Source of the DNA: Chaetoceros tenuissimus
Taxonomy: Eukaryota; Bacillariophyta; Thalassiosirophyceae; Chaetocerotales; Chaetocerotaceae
Direction of reading: 5' to 3'
Length of the DNA: 64,000 nt
NCBI GenBank assembly: GCA_021927905.1
Contig: BLLK01000047.1
Coordinates: 2,852,001-2,916,000 of the forward strand
The position numbers and the translations under genes were made by a program. Below are positions 41,202 to 52,338 of the stretch, piece after piece; within the stretch, counting starts at the first letter, position 1, and the number at the start of each line of letters is the position of its first letter. Under the pieces are notes generated by a model that was not told the origin of the DNA, made no database searches, and worked only from the letters and a program-made list of their open reading frames with translations.

Positions 41202-42208
41202 ATCTTCAATGTTTTTAATGTGAACGAATATATGGAGTAATTTGAATTAAGTGTGGTAGGGGATATTACAACGAGGATGTGTTTGCTTGGACTGATAAAG
41301 TGATGAGAAAAAGTGAAGGAGAAAATGTGATGAGTGAGTGTGTGATACTAACTGCTGGCTAATTAAACTGCTACGCTGGAAAATATATGACGTCACTAAA
41401 ACAAATAGATTATAATGTTTATCGAGGGCAGATTTTTCCAACAGCTTTGATAGCTCAGTTGGGAGAGCGCAAGACTGAAGATCTTGAGGCCCTGTGTTCG
41501 ATTCACAGTCAAAGCATTTTTGCAGCTGAACGAACTTACATTTTATCTCTTGCTGAACTCACATTTTGTTACTCCTAACTTGCTCGCTTGAGTGATAGAG
41601 CACAAAAAGAACATAATCGGACAAGAGTTCTTGAGTTACCTCAGTAGGTATGATGATTTAAAATAATTTTGCGAGCTCCGACTTTACTCAAGGAGTTAGA
41701 TGCACACATACACATACCTTGTTCATGTCTACAGCAATGTCTTTTTCCATTAAAATGACACTAGATATAGTATTGTCCACCGCATTTTCCATTGCCATGA
41801 TCATGTCCGGTAAAATGGCTGAATTTACTTTTGCTAAAATTCTATCAACAGATAATATGTGCATTCTGCTCTTTTCAATCAACTCATCATTCTAATCTCA
41901 TCTTAGGATAAATATAGACTATAGTTAGTTTATGTGGCAATAGACCTAGCTAAATAAATGAACTATTGTGAACAAACTGTGATGACATCCTCTCTATCTT
42001 TTCTTATGTGTGCAACGTACACCTTCTATTTCTATTTATGGATGTCATTACATAAATCAAATAAGGTAATCTCTCCAAATCAATCAATACAGGATAGTAG
42101 TCAAACCTCATCCTTTCCTGTGACTGTTTCTATCTCACAGGGTCAAGAATCTGCAGAGAAAATACATTTTTGTAATTACCTCACACATCTTTTCGTTCAA
42201 GAATTAAA
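41202..42208. other. Interval with tRNA-Phe and short open frames
   Basis: Around the tRNA-Phe gene there is a minus-strand 58-codon ATG frame (stop at 41688) that contains a GTATGT donor after ...DMNK, and a plus-strand 84-codon frame (41958-42212) whose stop overlaps the next start as ATGA. Neither resembles a known protein. Confidence 0.4.
41444..41516 (+). tRNA. tRNA-Phe (anticodon GAA)
   Basis: 73-nt cloverleaf, intronless. Acceptor GCTTTGA/TCAAAGC, D-arm with box A TAGCTCAGTTGG, anticodon stem CAAGA/TCTTG with loop CTGAAGA, T-arm CTGTG/CACAG with box B GTTCGATTC, discriminator A. No encoded CCA. Confidence 0.97.
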
Positions 42209-45061
42209 ATGAATTCCTCTGATCAACAAGAGGACGATATCACCACCACCCCACAATCTACATCCAATAGTGGAACGTCAACACCAAACATAGGTTCCTT
42301 GCGTCCAGACCCACCTACATTAGCTGATATTGCCAATCAAAAGTCACTTGAAGAAGATGAAGTACTAGCACAAGCTAAAGCAGCAGCGCTCAACGCTGCA
42401 AAGATTGCACAACAGCAAAAAGCTAAAAAGCAATCTTTATTCATGATGAATCTAAACACAAATACTGATAAGGAAGAGCTACCATTGGGTGATGTTCAAC
42501 AGCGAAAATTGATTCAAGAAAAGTTGAAAAGATTTGAAGAACTTCAACAGTCTCTACAGGCAGAACAAGAGGACAATAAACCTCTAGCTGGATTAGTAGA
42601 TGTGAAGCAAAAGCTTGATTCATTCATTCATGAATCACAACAAAAAATTGAAGAAAGTTTGAGTCATTTTGATATTACGAAAAGTGTAGCTGGAAGTCCT
42701 TCCAAAGTGGCTCGAGATGTAGACTCGTCTGAAGCTGATTTGAAACCTAGCTCTACAAATGATACTGATGTACAGCCACAGTTGGGTCAAGATGGACAAA
42801 AGCCTACATTGTCCACTATAGTATACAAAAGGCGCTCGGGATATGGAAAGTATTCAACAAAGAATCCATGGGAACGAAGGAGAATGGATCTTGTCGGCAA
42901 CGCCATTTTTTATTACAAAACATTGGAAGAAAAGAAAGAAATCCAGCAAGTATTGTCCGACTCTAGCCGACCATCGTCTCCTTTTGATGTGAATGATGAT
43001 GGTGATCATAATAATGACAAGCCAAAAAAGAACTTTTGGGATCAAGCAAAAGAAAATATTACCAAGACTACTGAAACATTGACTACATCGCTCATTACTA
43101 GTAATCTTGCAACTCATCCAAATGCACCACGTGGATCTATTGATATAGTGAAAGAAAATGCTATTGTTGCTGCAATCTCATCTGCTCGAGGTGAAATGCA
43201 TTCGACTGCAATGTCGCTCAATATGACCATAGGCATCACTTCTGTGCCTCCTACACCATTTGGTATTAACATTATTGTGAAGAATGAGACAAAGTGGAAA
43301 ATATGTTTTGAGAATCAGAATGATCAAATACAATGGCTTTCTGCATTAACTGAAATTGTTGTTCGAAATAGTGTCGAAAACTACAATGAAGGTTTGAATC
43401 AAAGTCGAAGAGGAATAAGTATCAGTGAGACTCGGACGGGTGACGAGGGTAAAGAAGATGGAGAAGCTGAGGTAAATCATATAGAAAACAACTTCAAAGC
43501 TCCACCAGGCGATAACAATGGAAGCAAATTATGGACACTTGATCAACAATACTTTGCAACGGGATCTATATCTCGGTCAAATCATGAGAATCCATCAACA
43601 TTTGAGGAAGAGAAATCAGACAGTACCGCCAAAATTGCTGTTCCTGATAAAAATTTTCATGGAGAAAGTCCTCTCACTTCTATCCACGATTTCATCAGTA
43701 ATAGAGCCACTTCAGGCCCCGAACAGTCTCTGTCCGGAAAAAATGTTATGATTGCCAATGTACTATTTAACATTGCATTGAAACTAATGCATTCAACTTC
43801 AGGTAGATTAGCATTTCTTTTCTATGCCATAATAGCAAATATATGTTTTTGGTCTCTTGTCGTTGATGATCGGCTGAAAGGAAAAGATGACTCACGAGTA
43901 AGTCTATTTATATCAATTGTTGAAGAATATCTATACCCAGATTTGCTCGAGGAGTCGAGAAAGGCAATACAGAACACAAAAGATGACAATAAAGAAGATA
44001 ACACTGAAGATTCTGATGAGAACACTGGTCTGCAACCATTGAGGGCAGGATACAAACCCATATTAAGTAGTACAACAAAACAAGTGGAGGAAGAATCTGA
44101 TTCTCCAGAGGTAAATGGAGAGTCCTTTGTACGATGGACGACCATGCCATCCCAAGAAGTTCAGGTCCGTGGTCATGGGTACCTAAAATCAAAGCAAAAG
44201 ATTCCGAGCCCTTCTTCGCTTTATGAGGTCATAGGGTGTGATGTCTTGAACTCTGACAAAAGAGTGTCTGATTTTTCAGGAAAAGTCCAATTACCTCAAA
44301 TCGCATTTGATGATGAAGTAGAGAAAACTTGGAATAGCCCTGACGTCTTTATAATCTCCCTTGCAGTTCCTACGAAAGAGCCGTCAATGACAAGGCCAAC
44401 AACAGACGGAGAAGGAGTTAATTTTGTTGTTTCTTTCAAAATGAAACAGGAGACTAGAAACATCCTTCGAAAAATAACTGCTTCAGATTATGACCCAAGT
44501 TCTGTCATAAAGGAGGAAAAACTCGAAGATGTTCAGTGTAGGATTGTAAATTCAGTTAAATTATGGGAAAAGTGGTGCACGGATGCCCCAAATGATGAAA
44601 GCATGCAAGCCCGATTCAAATTTATCCCCAATGTACACAATACAGCTGAGATTGGACTACCTTCTTACATTGCAAAATATTGTGGTAAGCCAGTATTGAT
44701 CAAGAGAGCAAATGTCACCGGATTTCTCTCTTCCAACAAAGAATTAAGTGTCATGGAATTCGGTATTAGTATACACCCATTTCCATACCTTGCTAAGAAG
44801 GCAATGGCATATATGAAGAGCGCTGTATTCCCAAAAGCTATTGTGAGCCTTAGCTATGTCATAGAAGGTCGGTCAGATGAAGAACTTCCAGAGGTTCTCA
44901 TTGGGGACTCCATAAAACTTATCCGTCCAGATCCAGACCTAGGAGTAAACTTCAAACATTTTCTAAATGGGAATGCGAAGTCTAGTATCATTGCTGGTAC
45001 GAATGATGAAGGAGCTGAAATAAGTCTTGAAGAATTGGAGAGTGTCGAAGGAGAGGATTGA
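42209..45061 (+). CDS. PH - EDR2-C (DUF1336) lipid-binding membrane protein
   Basis: Single exon, 950 residues. After an acidic, Gln-rich N-terminus there is a split PH domain (~208-395: KRRSGYGKYSTKNPWERRRM, a long insert, then KWKICFENQNDQIQWLSALT). A single hydrophobic helix LAFLFYAIIANICFWSLVV lies at ~533-551. The C-terminal 280 residues match the plant EDR2 C-terminal domain: VQVRGHGYLKSKQKIPS, DVFIISLAVP, ARFKFIPNVHNTAEIGLPSY, KPVLIKRANVTGFL, MEFGISIHPFPYLAKKAM and SYVIEGRSDEELPEVLIGD. EDR2 proteins bind phosphoinositides and act at endomembranes; here the helix may anchor it. An 84-codon upstream frame overlaps the start as ATGA and might lower translation if transcribed. Confidence 0.88.
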   Translation: MNSSDQQEDDITTTPQSTSNSGTSTPNIGSLRPDPPTLADIANQKSLEEDEVLAQAKAAALNAAKIAQQQKAKKQSLFMMNLNTNTDKEELPLGDVQQRKLIQEKLKRFEELQQSLQAEQEDNKPLAGLVDVKQKLDSFIHESQQKIEESLSHFDITKSVAGSPSKVARDVDSSEADLKPSSTNDTDVQPQLGQDGQKPTLSTIVYKRRSGYGKYSTKNPWERRRMDLVGNAIFYYKTLEEKKEIQQVLSDSSRPSSPFDVNDDGDHNNDKPKKNFWDQAKENITKTTETLTTSLITSNLATHPNAPRGSIDIVKENAIVAAISSARGEMHSTAMSLNMTIGITSVPPTPFGINIIVKNETKWKICFENQNDQIQWLSALTEIVVRNSVENYNEGLNQSRRGISISETRTGDEGKEDGEAEVNHIENNFKAPPGDNNGSKLWTLDQQYFATGSISRSNHENPSTFEEEKSDSTAKIAVPDKNFHGESPLTSIHDFISNRATSGPEQSLSGKNVMIANVLFNIALKLMHSTSGRLAFLFYAIIANICFWSLVVDDRLKGKDDSRVSLFISIVEEYLYPDLLEESRKAIQNTKDDNKEDNTEDSDENTGLQPLRAGYKPILSSTTKQVEEESDSPEVNGESFVRWTTMPSQEVQVRGHGYLKSKQKIPSPSSLYEVIGCDVLNSDKRVSDFSGKVQLPQIAFDDEVEKTWNSPDVFIISLAVPTKEPSMTRPTTDGEGVNFVVSFKMKQETRNILRKITASDYDPSSVIKEEKLEDVQCRIVNSVKLWEKWCTDAPNDESMQARFKFIPNVHNTAEIGLPSYIAKYCGKPVLIKRANVTGFLSSNKELSVMEFGISIHPFPYLAKKAMAYMKSAVFPKAIVSLSYVIEGRSDEELPEVLIGDSIKLIRPDPDLGVNFKHFLNGNAKSSIIAGTNDEGAEISLEELESVEGED

Positions 45062-45126
45062 AGAATTTAATGATTTCATAAAAAAACTATATTTTTACTA
45101 AAAATATCTTTCCTAATGTGTTTGCT

Positions 45127-48100
45127 TTAGCATGGAAATTCCTCAAGTTCTGATGTACTCAGACGTTTCAGACTGCTTCTGTGTGAATAAAACGATTCAC
45201 GAACCCCTTCGGAATTGTCTTCTTCTATGCTTTTCATGCTGCCTTTGAGTGAAGGAAATGAGCTGCTACTATCTAAAGCTGAAGTCCTTCTTGCGCGGTC
45301 TAAGGAGTCCATCGCAATGCTATGCCTCAACGACTCTTGGATTTCAGTAAACAGTTTTGATTCTTCCGTATTTTCAGTTTCCCAGGATTGCCCAAGAGAT
45401 GTTGTTTTTGTTTTTGGAACATTCTACAAATATCATGAATCGTAAATGTTGGTAAAAAAATATGGATGAAGAATTCCCTCAAATTAATGAATAAAAACTT
45501 ACCATTACAATTGACTCCCTCACTTTTTGCTTTGTCTGAAAGCTTCGGAAAAGATTTGTATCGAGACTCTGATGTAACATATCTTTATCGCAGGTCATCC
45601 ATTTACTTTTCATCGCTTCCGAGGCAGAGAAGCGTTGCTGAGGATCAACACTTAAAAGACCAACAACAAGCATTCTTGCTTCAGTTGATATCTTGTCCCA
45701 ATAATTATCAGGAAATGAAACTGCACCCGACTTGATTTTACGGAACAAGTCTCTCTTATTTTGTGACATGAAGGGAGGATAACCAGCAAGTAATATGTAC
45801 AGAATAACCCCTAGGCTCCACATGTCAACTTTGGTCCTATAGGGTAGTCCATAAAGTATTTCAGGAGAGACAAATTCTGGAGTGCCACATTGGGTCTTCA
45901 GGTACTCATGAGGAGCTACAATTCTTGCAAAACTAAAACCAGCAAGCTTGATGTTTGTATCGCTGACTTTGTCCATCATAAGAATATTGTCTGGTTTGAG
46001 GTCTCTATGTACTACCCCCTTCAAGTCAAGGTGGTGTAGTACGCCAAATAATATCTTACAAACATTACGTGCTTCATTTTCCGTGTACACCTGTTTTGTT
46101 GCAATTCGATCAAAGAGATTACCTCCAAGGTGGAGGTCATAAATGAGGTAGTATCTATGACTATCTTGTATATAATCGAAGAGGTGAATAATATTCTCAT
46201 GACTGATTGTCTTCAAAACTTGTATTTCACTCATCATGGATTCCTTGTCTTCTGTAGGAATCAAATCCTTGGATAAAATTTTTGCTGCGTATAATTCATT
46301 GTCGTTTCGATTGTAAACCTCTCTAAGTTCAGAGAAAGCACCATATTCAAGCTTATTTATCACCAGTAAAAATGTCAGGATTGTAACCTAAAAATATAAT
46401 GAGTGTGTGTGAAAGACTTACCACTTGACCGTCTCTATAGCTTTCTGTAAAGTTTTCAAATCTTATAGCAATGTCGGCTGGAGATTTACTCCATTTTATA
46501 TTCATTTCTTTGACACCTTTTCCTCCTAAATCATACACATATGTAGATTGTCTGTTAGGTGGGTTTGTCGTATCCATATTATCCTTTGCATCTTTGTCTG
46601 AAACCTCTTGACTCGTTTGAAAATGGACTTTCCTTTTCCTATCCATAGACTCCGATAAATCATAGACTGTGGCGTCCCTCGCTGAGGAATGGCTCGAGGA
46701 ATCACGATCTTTGCCATTTGCATCCCCAGAATTGGAACCATTTATTTCAGATTCACGGAATGTTAGAAGTCCTCTCAGTTTGTTGTAAGTGGTCAAGGGG
46801 TCTTCAGGTCCAAAGCAATCAACCAGGACTGAATGGAAGACCAAACCTCCCACAAGAGAGAACGATATTGTAACTATGAGTAGCTGCGCGAATTTCACAA
46901 AGAAAACAATCTTACAAAAGAGCATAAGAAAGGAGACAGATAAAGTTGTAATTGTTGCGCCTATGATTGGTTCTCCCATAGACAATATCGCTGCCTTCGT
47001 CCGTGTATGTCTATGTAGTCGACCAGGAGAATGACTGTATGAATGACTGCGAGAAAAATTCATGAGAGAAGGTTTGATGAAAATAAAGAAATTCCAATAT
47101 TGGCTTACTTACCTTAGGTGTATTACAAAGTCTGCAGAAAGTCCTACTAAAATTGCAAAACAAATCCACTATGAATTGAAAGAAATGTTAGACCTCGTAA
47201 TGAAACTTCCATAATCCAAGAAAATATTCATTTACCTCAAGAAATCCCAATTCCCAACCTAAAAACATCAATGTCGCTGTCGATGTCGCAAGAATGAAAC
47301 AAATACTAATTGCAGAGGCAAAAGCTAAGAATGGAGATCGAGAAGATAACAATATAATGATTGCGCTGGCAGATATAGCAATGTATAGTGAACTCAAACC
47401 AGTGGATTGCATCATTTGAAATGTATCATTCCACCACCATATTGCTGATGTGTGGAAGAAGTTGAGGTCAGATGGACTTCGAAGTGTCAACTCGTGATTT
47501 TGAAACTCTTCGAACTTTTCCCATTCTAATCTAGTTTCACCTAGAGGCGTGTCAAATTTTACTCTTGTGCCAAGGTTAATGATGATAGTCCTCACTTTGC
47601 CATTCCACGAAAGAACGCTTGAATCTGAAGTACCTTTACTCCATGCAATATAACACTGATGAAACGATTCTTCCTGCATTGGTAGTGATGTCGCATTATC
47701 GCACGATGTAATGTAGTCAATATCCTGAGAACCTGTTGGCAAAAGAGACTGTTCAGAGAGCCAACTGTCAAATGCATTAATACTACACTTGAAATCCTCA
47801 CTAGATTTGTAAACAAAAGGTAGCTCGAATAAGCGGTCACAAAAAGAAACTAAATAATCCTGGGCTTCTGTAGAACTCGGATCAAAACGATTATCAAGTT
47901 CGAGTGTTGACAATGAATCTGGATAATTTCTTTCTCCAGTATCCGCTGGTGTGATACCAAAAATTATTTCAAGATGGGAACCAGTTGTAGCCCTCAAAAT
48001 TGTAGAAGATAAGAGTTTCTCATTATCTATATCACTCAGTATTTGCAACGGATGAGAATCAGGAAGCATCTGCACTGAAGTATTCTTTGGGACACTAATC

Positions 48101-51100
48101 TTCAACGTATATTGCAGTGCAAATCCAAATAAGATTATACAAGATACCAACAAAAGCCACCGTAGTCTATGCATAATGGAGTAGTATCTGTTCAAGATAC
48201 GTTTCAATCTGCTATGTGATGTATCTTCGTGCTTGTTTTTACAAATTGGTTCAAAGCGAAGAAAGCAGTTAGTGCCATCCTTTGTCCACTTGTCGAGTAA
48301 GCACAAGGCAGGAAACACCAGGAAAATATTGAGAACATAATTGAAGACGACCATTAGACCGCAAAAGATGGAAAACGTAAAGATTGGTGCTACGGGTGAG
48401 ACACAGGATGCAAAAAAGGCTATTGACGTTGTAGCTGTTGTGAGGAACATTGCTGATGCGGCTTCAGGAAAAGCCACAGAAGCTACTAACTCAGTTGGAG
48501 AATTTCTTCCTAAACGGTCCTTTACTTCATTGAACCTATCGCATGCGACAAAAAGATCATCAGCACCTAAAGCTGCCGAAATGAAAAACCCTATCAAATT
48601 GAGTAATGAGAAAAACCTGAGCCCAAAGATAAATCTGTAACATGCATACGACAGAGGAATTGCAAGGACAATCTGTATGATACCAACGCAAGCAAGCCAC
48701 AAGGAACGAGTGTGGAGACAGATTACAACAAAAACCATACAACCTGAGCAAGCAGCTAGAATCTAGATGCAGAAGAGTTAGGGGAAATACAGACGAAAAG
48801 AAAAAAATTACCTTGTGATGTATAATACGTACCAAGTCTGGTTTTATTGTTCTATCGATTGCGTATTCTTCAAACTCTGAAAAACGGGTTTCATATGTAA
48901 TTTCAATCTTGTCACCACCGCTACCATAATTAACTTCTTTCTCAAAAAGACTCAATGCATCCGTCGTAGAAGTTGGGTAAACAGAGAGGGAGTACCGAAG
49001 AAAATTACTGCCCTGAACTCCAAAGTCACTATCCAGTAAATGGGGTGAAAATTCAGATGGACATGTAGAGTTCTCCATAGCCATTCCCATGTTTGTCTTT
49101 ATTTCGTTTGCACACTGGGCTAGCATTTCTGTAAACTCATTCTGCACATTCTTATAAGTTTCTGATAAATCTTTGCAATTTCTATTTTCGGTGCCTAAGA
49201 AATTTTGAACCAACCTCACAAGAGAGAGGGGAGGTAAACAGTTGTCGCAATCACAAAAATTGTCATCTTCCAAAACCGACAAAGTAATAGATTCTGCATC
49301 ACATAGTTGATGTATTGACGTTGGTTCCAATAGGGATATTTCTTTTGCCTGGACAAGCCCAATCATGTTGTTCTTTGCATACAAATCAGCTGAAGAATAC
49401 CAATTTTCTGCTTCACATGATATGGATTCAGAAGAGTCTTCCACAATACTGCTTGGCTGATCAGAATTTAAAAAGAATCGACGAGATAATTGTTCTTTAA
49501 GAGGAAAATCTCCTTTGACAACGTTTGAAGTAATATCGTCCCATTTTGTGCCACTTTCATCATTGAAAAGAGTATCTGTATTGTTTCTCAAGATGTCTGC
49601 TTGCATACCTCTTTTAGCTATCTCTGTTCCACGAGATTTCCAACCTTTACAGAAAATAAGAGAAATTTTTTTAATTCAATCAAAGATCTCTGGTACACCC
49701 TCATGTTTTCAAATATATTGAATATCTTACCTTTCTTATTCTCTGTTGCCAGCTCAAAACCACTGAAAAATAGACATAACAATGATATCAACAAAGTGAC
49801 CAAGATAGTTCCAAAAATATAATAGAGTGGATGGTAAACCATGCTTATAAACAGGCTGCGTGAAAATTTGCGAGCAAAATTTCGAGCTTGATCATAATCT
49901 GTGCGATCATCCTGAAATGTATCCCCAACTTGGCTGAGACGCAGGCGACTGTTTTTCCGGGCAAGTGTTCCTTCTTTGACTTCCTTTCGTATCTTCTGTC
50001 TACGCAAGAATTCTTCGTCGAAGGACGCTTGCAATTTCAAGCGTGTGGGACTTTTTCTCGAATGAAAGACGCGTCTCTGATCTTCAAGTCCTTCAATTAT
50101 GCGTCGGTTTGGGCTATCGAGTAAAAGTTGTATTGTCTTTTTCAACCTTAGGCGAACACCCGAGTCATTTCTAATTTCATGTCTAACAAATTGCTCTAAC
50201 TGTGCGATTTTTCTTATGTCTACCTCTGCACTGGATGCACTTTCTAGAGCTTTCAGTGGACAGATTCGTTGAAAGTGAAGCGCAGGAGTCTTCACTCTAG
50301 CCAATTCTATCGCTCGATATGCAAACCGATCTTGATTAGGATCAAGACCAATCGAGACAATACAACCAAATGGTCGATTTGGATAAAGCCGATGTGCCTC
50401 TGCTAGTGCTAAACCAACTGGACAATTGCATGACAAACCTAGGAATGAAAAGAAATAAATTATTGTTGAAAATAGAAAAAACATGGGGTTGGTAGGCACT
50501 TACCTCCATCACATAGAGTATACATTTCGTCATCCACTTTCACCCTTACTCTATCAAATGCTACCGGTGCACCACTGGTACCTTGAATAGCATCACTAAG
50601 TTTCACCGCGCTTGTCCCCTTGAATAGTTCATGTTCTTCACTAGGAATATCATACGTTCGTAAAAGAAATGGCTTTGGTTTCATACCCTTTTTTGCTTCG
50701 TTGTCACTTATCGCAGTACTAACAGCAAATGCCTTCAATCCAATCTCGTTCCGAAGCATAGTATCTTCGCCATACAATTTTTTCGAGAAGGTAGATGGTT
50801 GTTGTGCTGCTTTTGTCGCGCTACCAGTAAACATCAAACGGAATAGATTCAAGTGTGCAAAAGCGTGTTCTCTCGCCATGTCCATGAAATAAGTGCCTTT
50901 AATTATCGCATCATCACTTTTTCGTAATTACAAAAAAGAAGATGAGACATTAGTAGGCATCTATGCTGAAAATTATACTTTGAATATATAACTCACGTTG
51001 TAGAAGTCTGATTCATTGTTAATGCCCCACATCCTCCAACGGAGGTGCCTGCAATCAGGTCAAACTTGGAAATAAAGTCGCTTTGTTCCCCTTCAGACTG

Positions 51101-51504
51101 TTCTTCATATAAAGCTTCAAGTTCCTCGACAATTGAAATCATAGCGTATCCTTTATGATACAAAGACAAAGACAACATTTTTATAAGATTCAGAGACGTG
51201 ATGATTCTTGAGAAAACATTTATTCACGAACCTTTTGCCCCTCCACCATCAATACAAAGTATATTGATAGGTTCCTCTGACTTTTCTAAACCTCCCTTGT
51301 CTTGAGTTTGAAGATTTGTAGACATTCCTTTTTGTATCACATCCTCTGCGTGTTGTTCAATCATCGTCAGTACTTCATCATGAGACTCTCTGCTCCTCAA
51401 GAACTGCTTCAACCAATACCATGTGGATGGTCCTCGTTCACCTTTGGATGTTGGCATTATATAATAACTAATTGAGGCAGATGTATTGGCTTCAGAATTG
51501 AATC
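45127..51504 (-). CDS. Patatin - Patched/Dispatched-like RND transporter - protein kinase fusion (5' end unresolved)
   Basis: Ten exons with consistent phases: 51232-51504, 50997-51150, 50504-50916, 49731-50438, 48833-49644, 47236-48762, 47113-47168, 46422-47046, 45503-46351 and 45127-45423, at least 1,903 residues. The first exon opens at an acceptor, so an upstream exon is missing. Residues ~78-380 are a patatin lipase: CIDGGGAKGYAM, catalytic Ser in AGTSVGGCG, catalytic Asp in LCDGGLSCNCPVGLALAEA. Then come a first membrane helix, a luminal domain starting ENKKGWKSRGTEIAKR, a sterol-sensing-type helix bundle with FISAALGADDLFVACDRF, a second luminal domain and a second bundle with LVGLSADFVIHLSHSY. 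The C-terminus is a CaMK-like kinase: LEYGAFSELREV, YAAKIL, VVHRDLKPDN, GTPEFVSPEIL, DMWSLGVILYILLAG. The DFG position reads GFS. The 49731-50438 and 46422-47046 exons each span a domain border, so the fusion is read directly from open frames. Confidence 0.82.
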
Positions 51505-52338
51505 CTACAATATAAGACCAGGACACTATTTACGAGAGAAAAATGAAAAAGAATATGATAAAAGAACCGTGCTGTTATTCAGAGAGTGTTGAATGTATCT
51601 ATGGATGTGCGATAGAACATATAAAGAAGAAGCGAACACTCGCATGTCTCCAAAAATGAGAAGCGTAAGAAGAAAACTAAAATAAAGAAAGATCATCAGT
51701 CCCGGCTAAGAACAAACTATTTTCCACTGAAATGAATATAAAATTAGCTTATCGCGCACTTTTAATGGCCAATGACGTTCTAAAATGTATACATGAAAAA
51801 TCGAATCAGAATGAACACCTTTCAAATAGAAATAAAAATAGATTTTCTTTCTTTTTCGAAAGTCTGTCTGAAGAGCATGCTGGGTAAAAATATAGAGCCA
51901 TCTGTGGCTAAAAAAAAGCGACAGCGCTAGAGGCAGGCGATGCATACGAGAAAAAAAATCAAATATCGAATGCATACTGTTTTCATTTACCAACAAGACA
52001 TAAGTACGAAACGAATACATAGTGCTTTGATGGCAGTAGTCTTCATTCTTGTAAGCATCTGTGATAACAAATTCTTATTTTTCAGTTTTTCTGCTATTGA
52101 TATTTTCTGTCCCTACCATTATCGTTTTTCACTTGACACTTTCCTTTTTCCAAACAAGGTATTGCTTGAATTATTGGTATATACTCTTCCATGATACTGC
52201 TTTCGAAGTGATTTCGTTGAAAATTTATAGGTACAACATAATTTCAAACTGAACAAAAAACGTCTCATTTTTCATGTTTTATTTTCCAAAAATGGCGTGA
52301 GCTCGAAAACAAACTTTCTAAATAAATAAACCCCACCA
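51505..52338. other. Interval upstream of the fusion gene
   Basis: Must contain the fusion gene's first exon(s) and the promoters of two divergent genes. A minus-strand frame near 51.83-51.96 kb, beginning MHRLPLALSLFFSHRW and ending at a phase-compatible GTGTTC donor, is a weak candidate first exon. Nothing else is recognisable. Confidence 0.35.

Noticed and set aside
41958-42212. 84-codon frame as an N-terminal exon of the PH-EDR2 gene
   Set aside because: It is in another frame, ends at the ATGA overlap, and no splice site links it in phase to the main frame.
45503-46422. Protein kinase as a separate gene downstream of the transporter
   Set aside because: The kinase N-lobe begins inside the same open exon as the last transporter helices, and no stop codon separates them.
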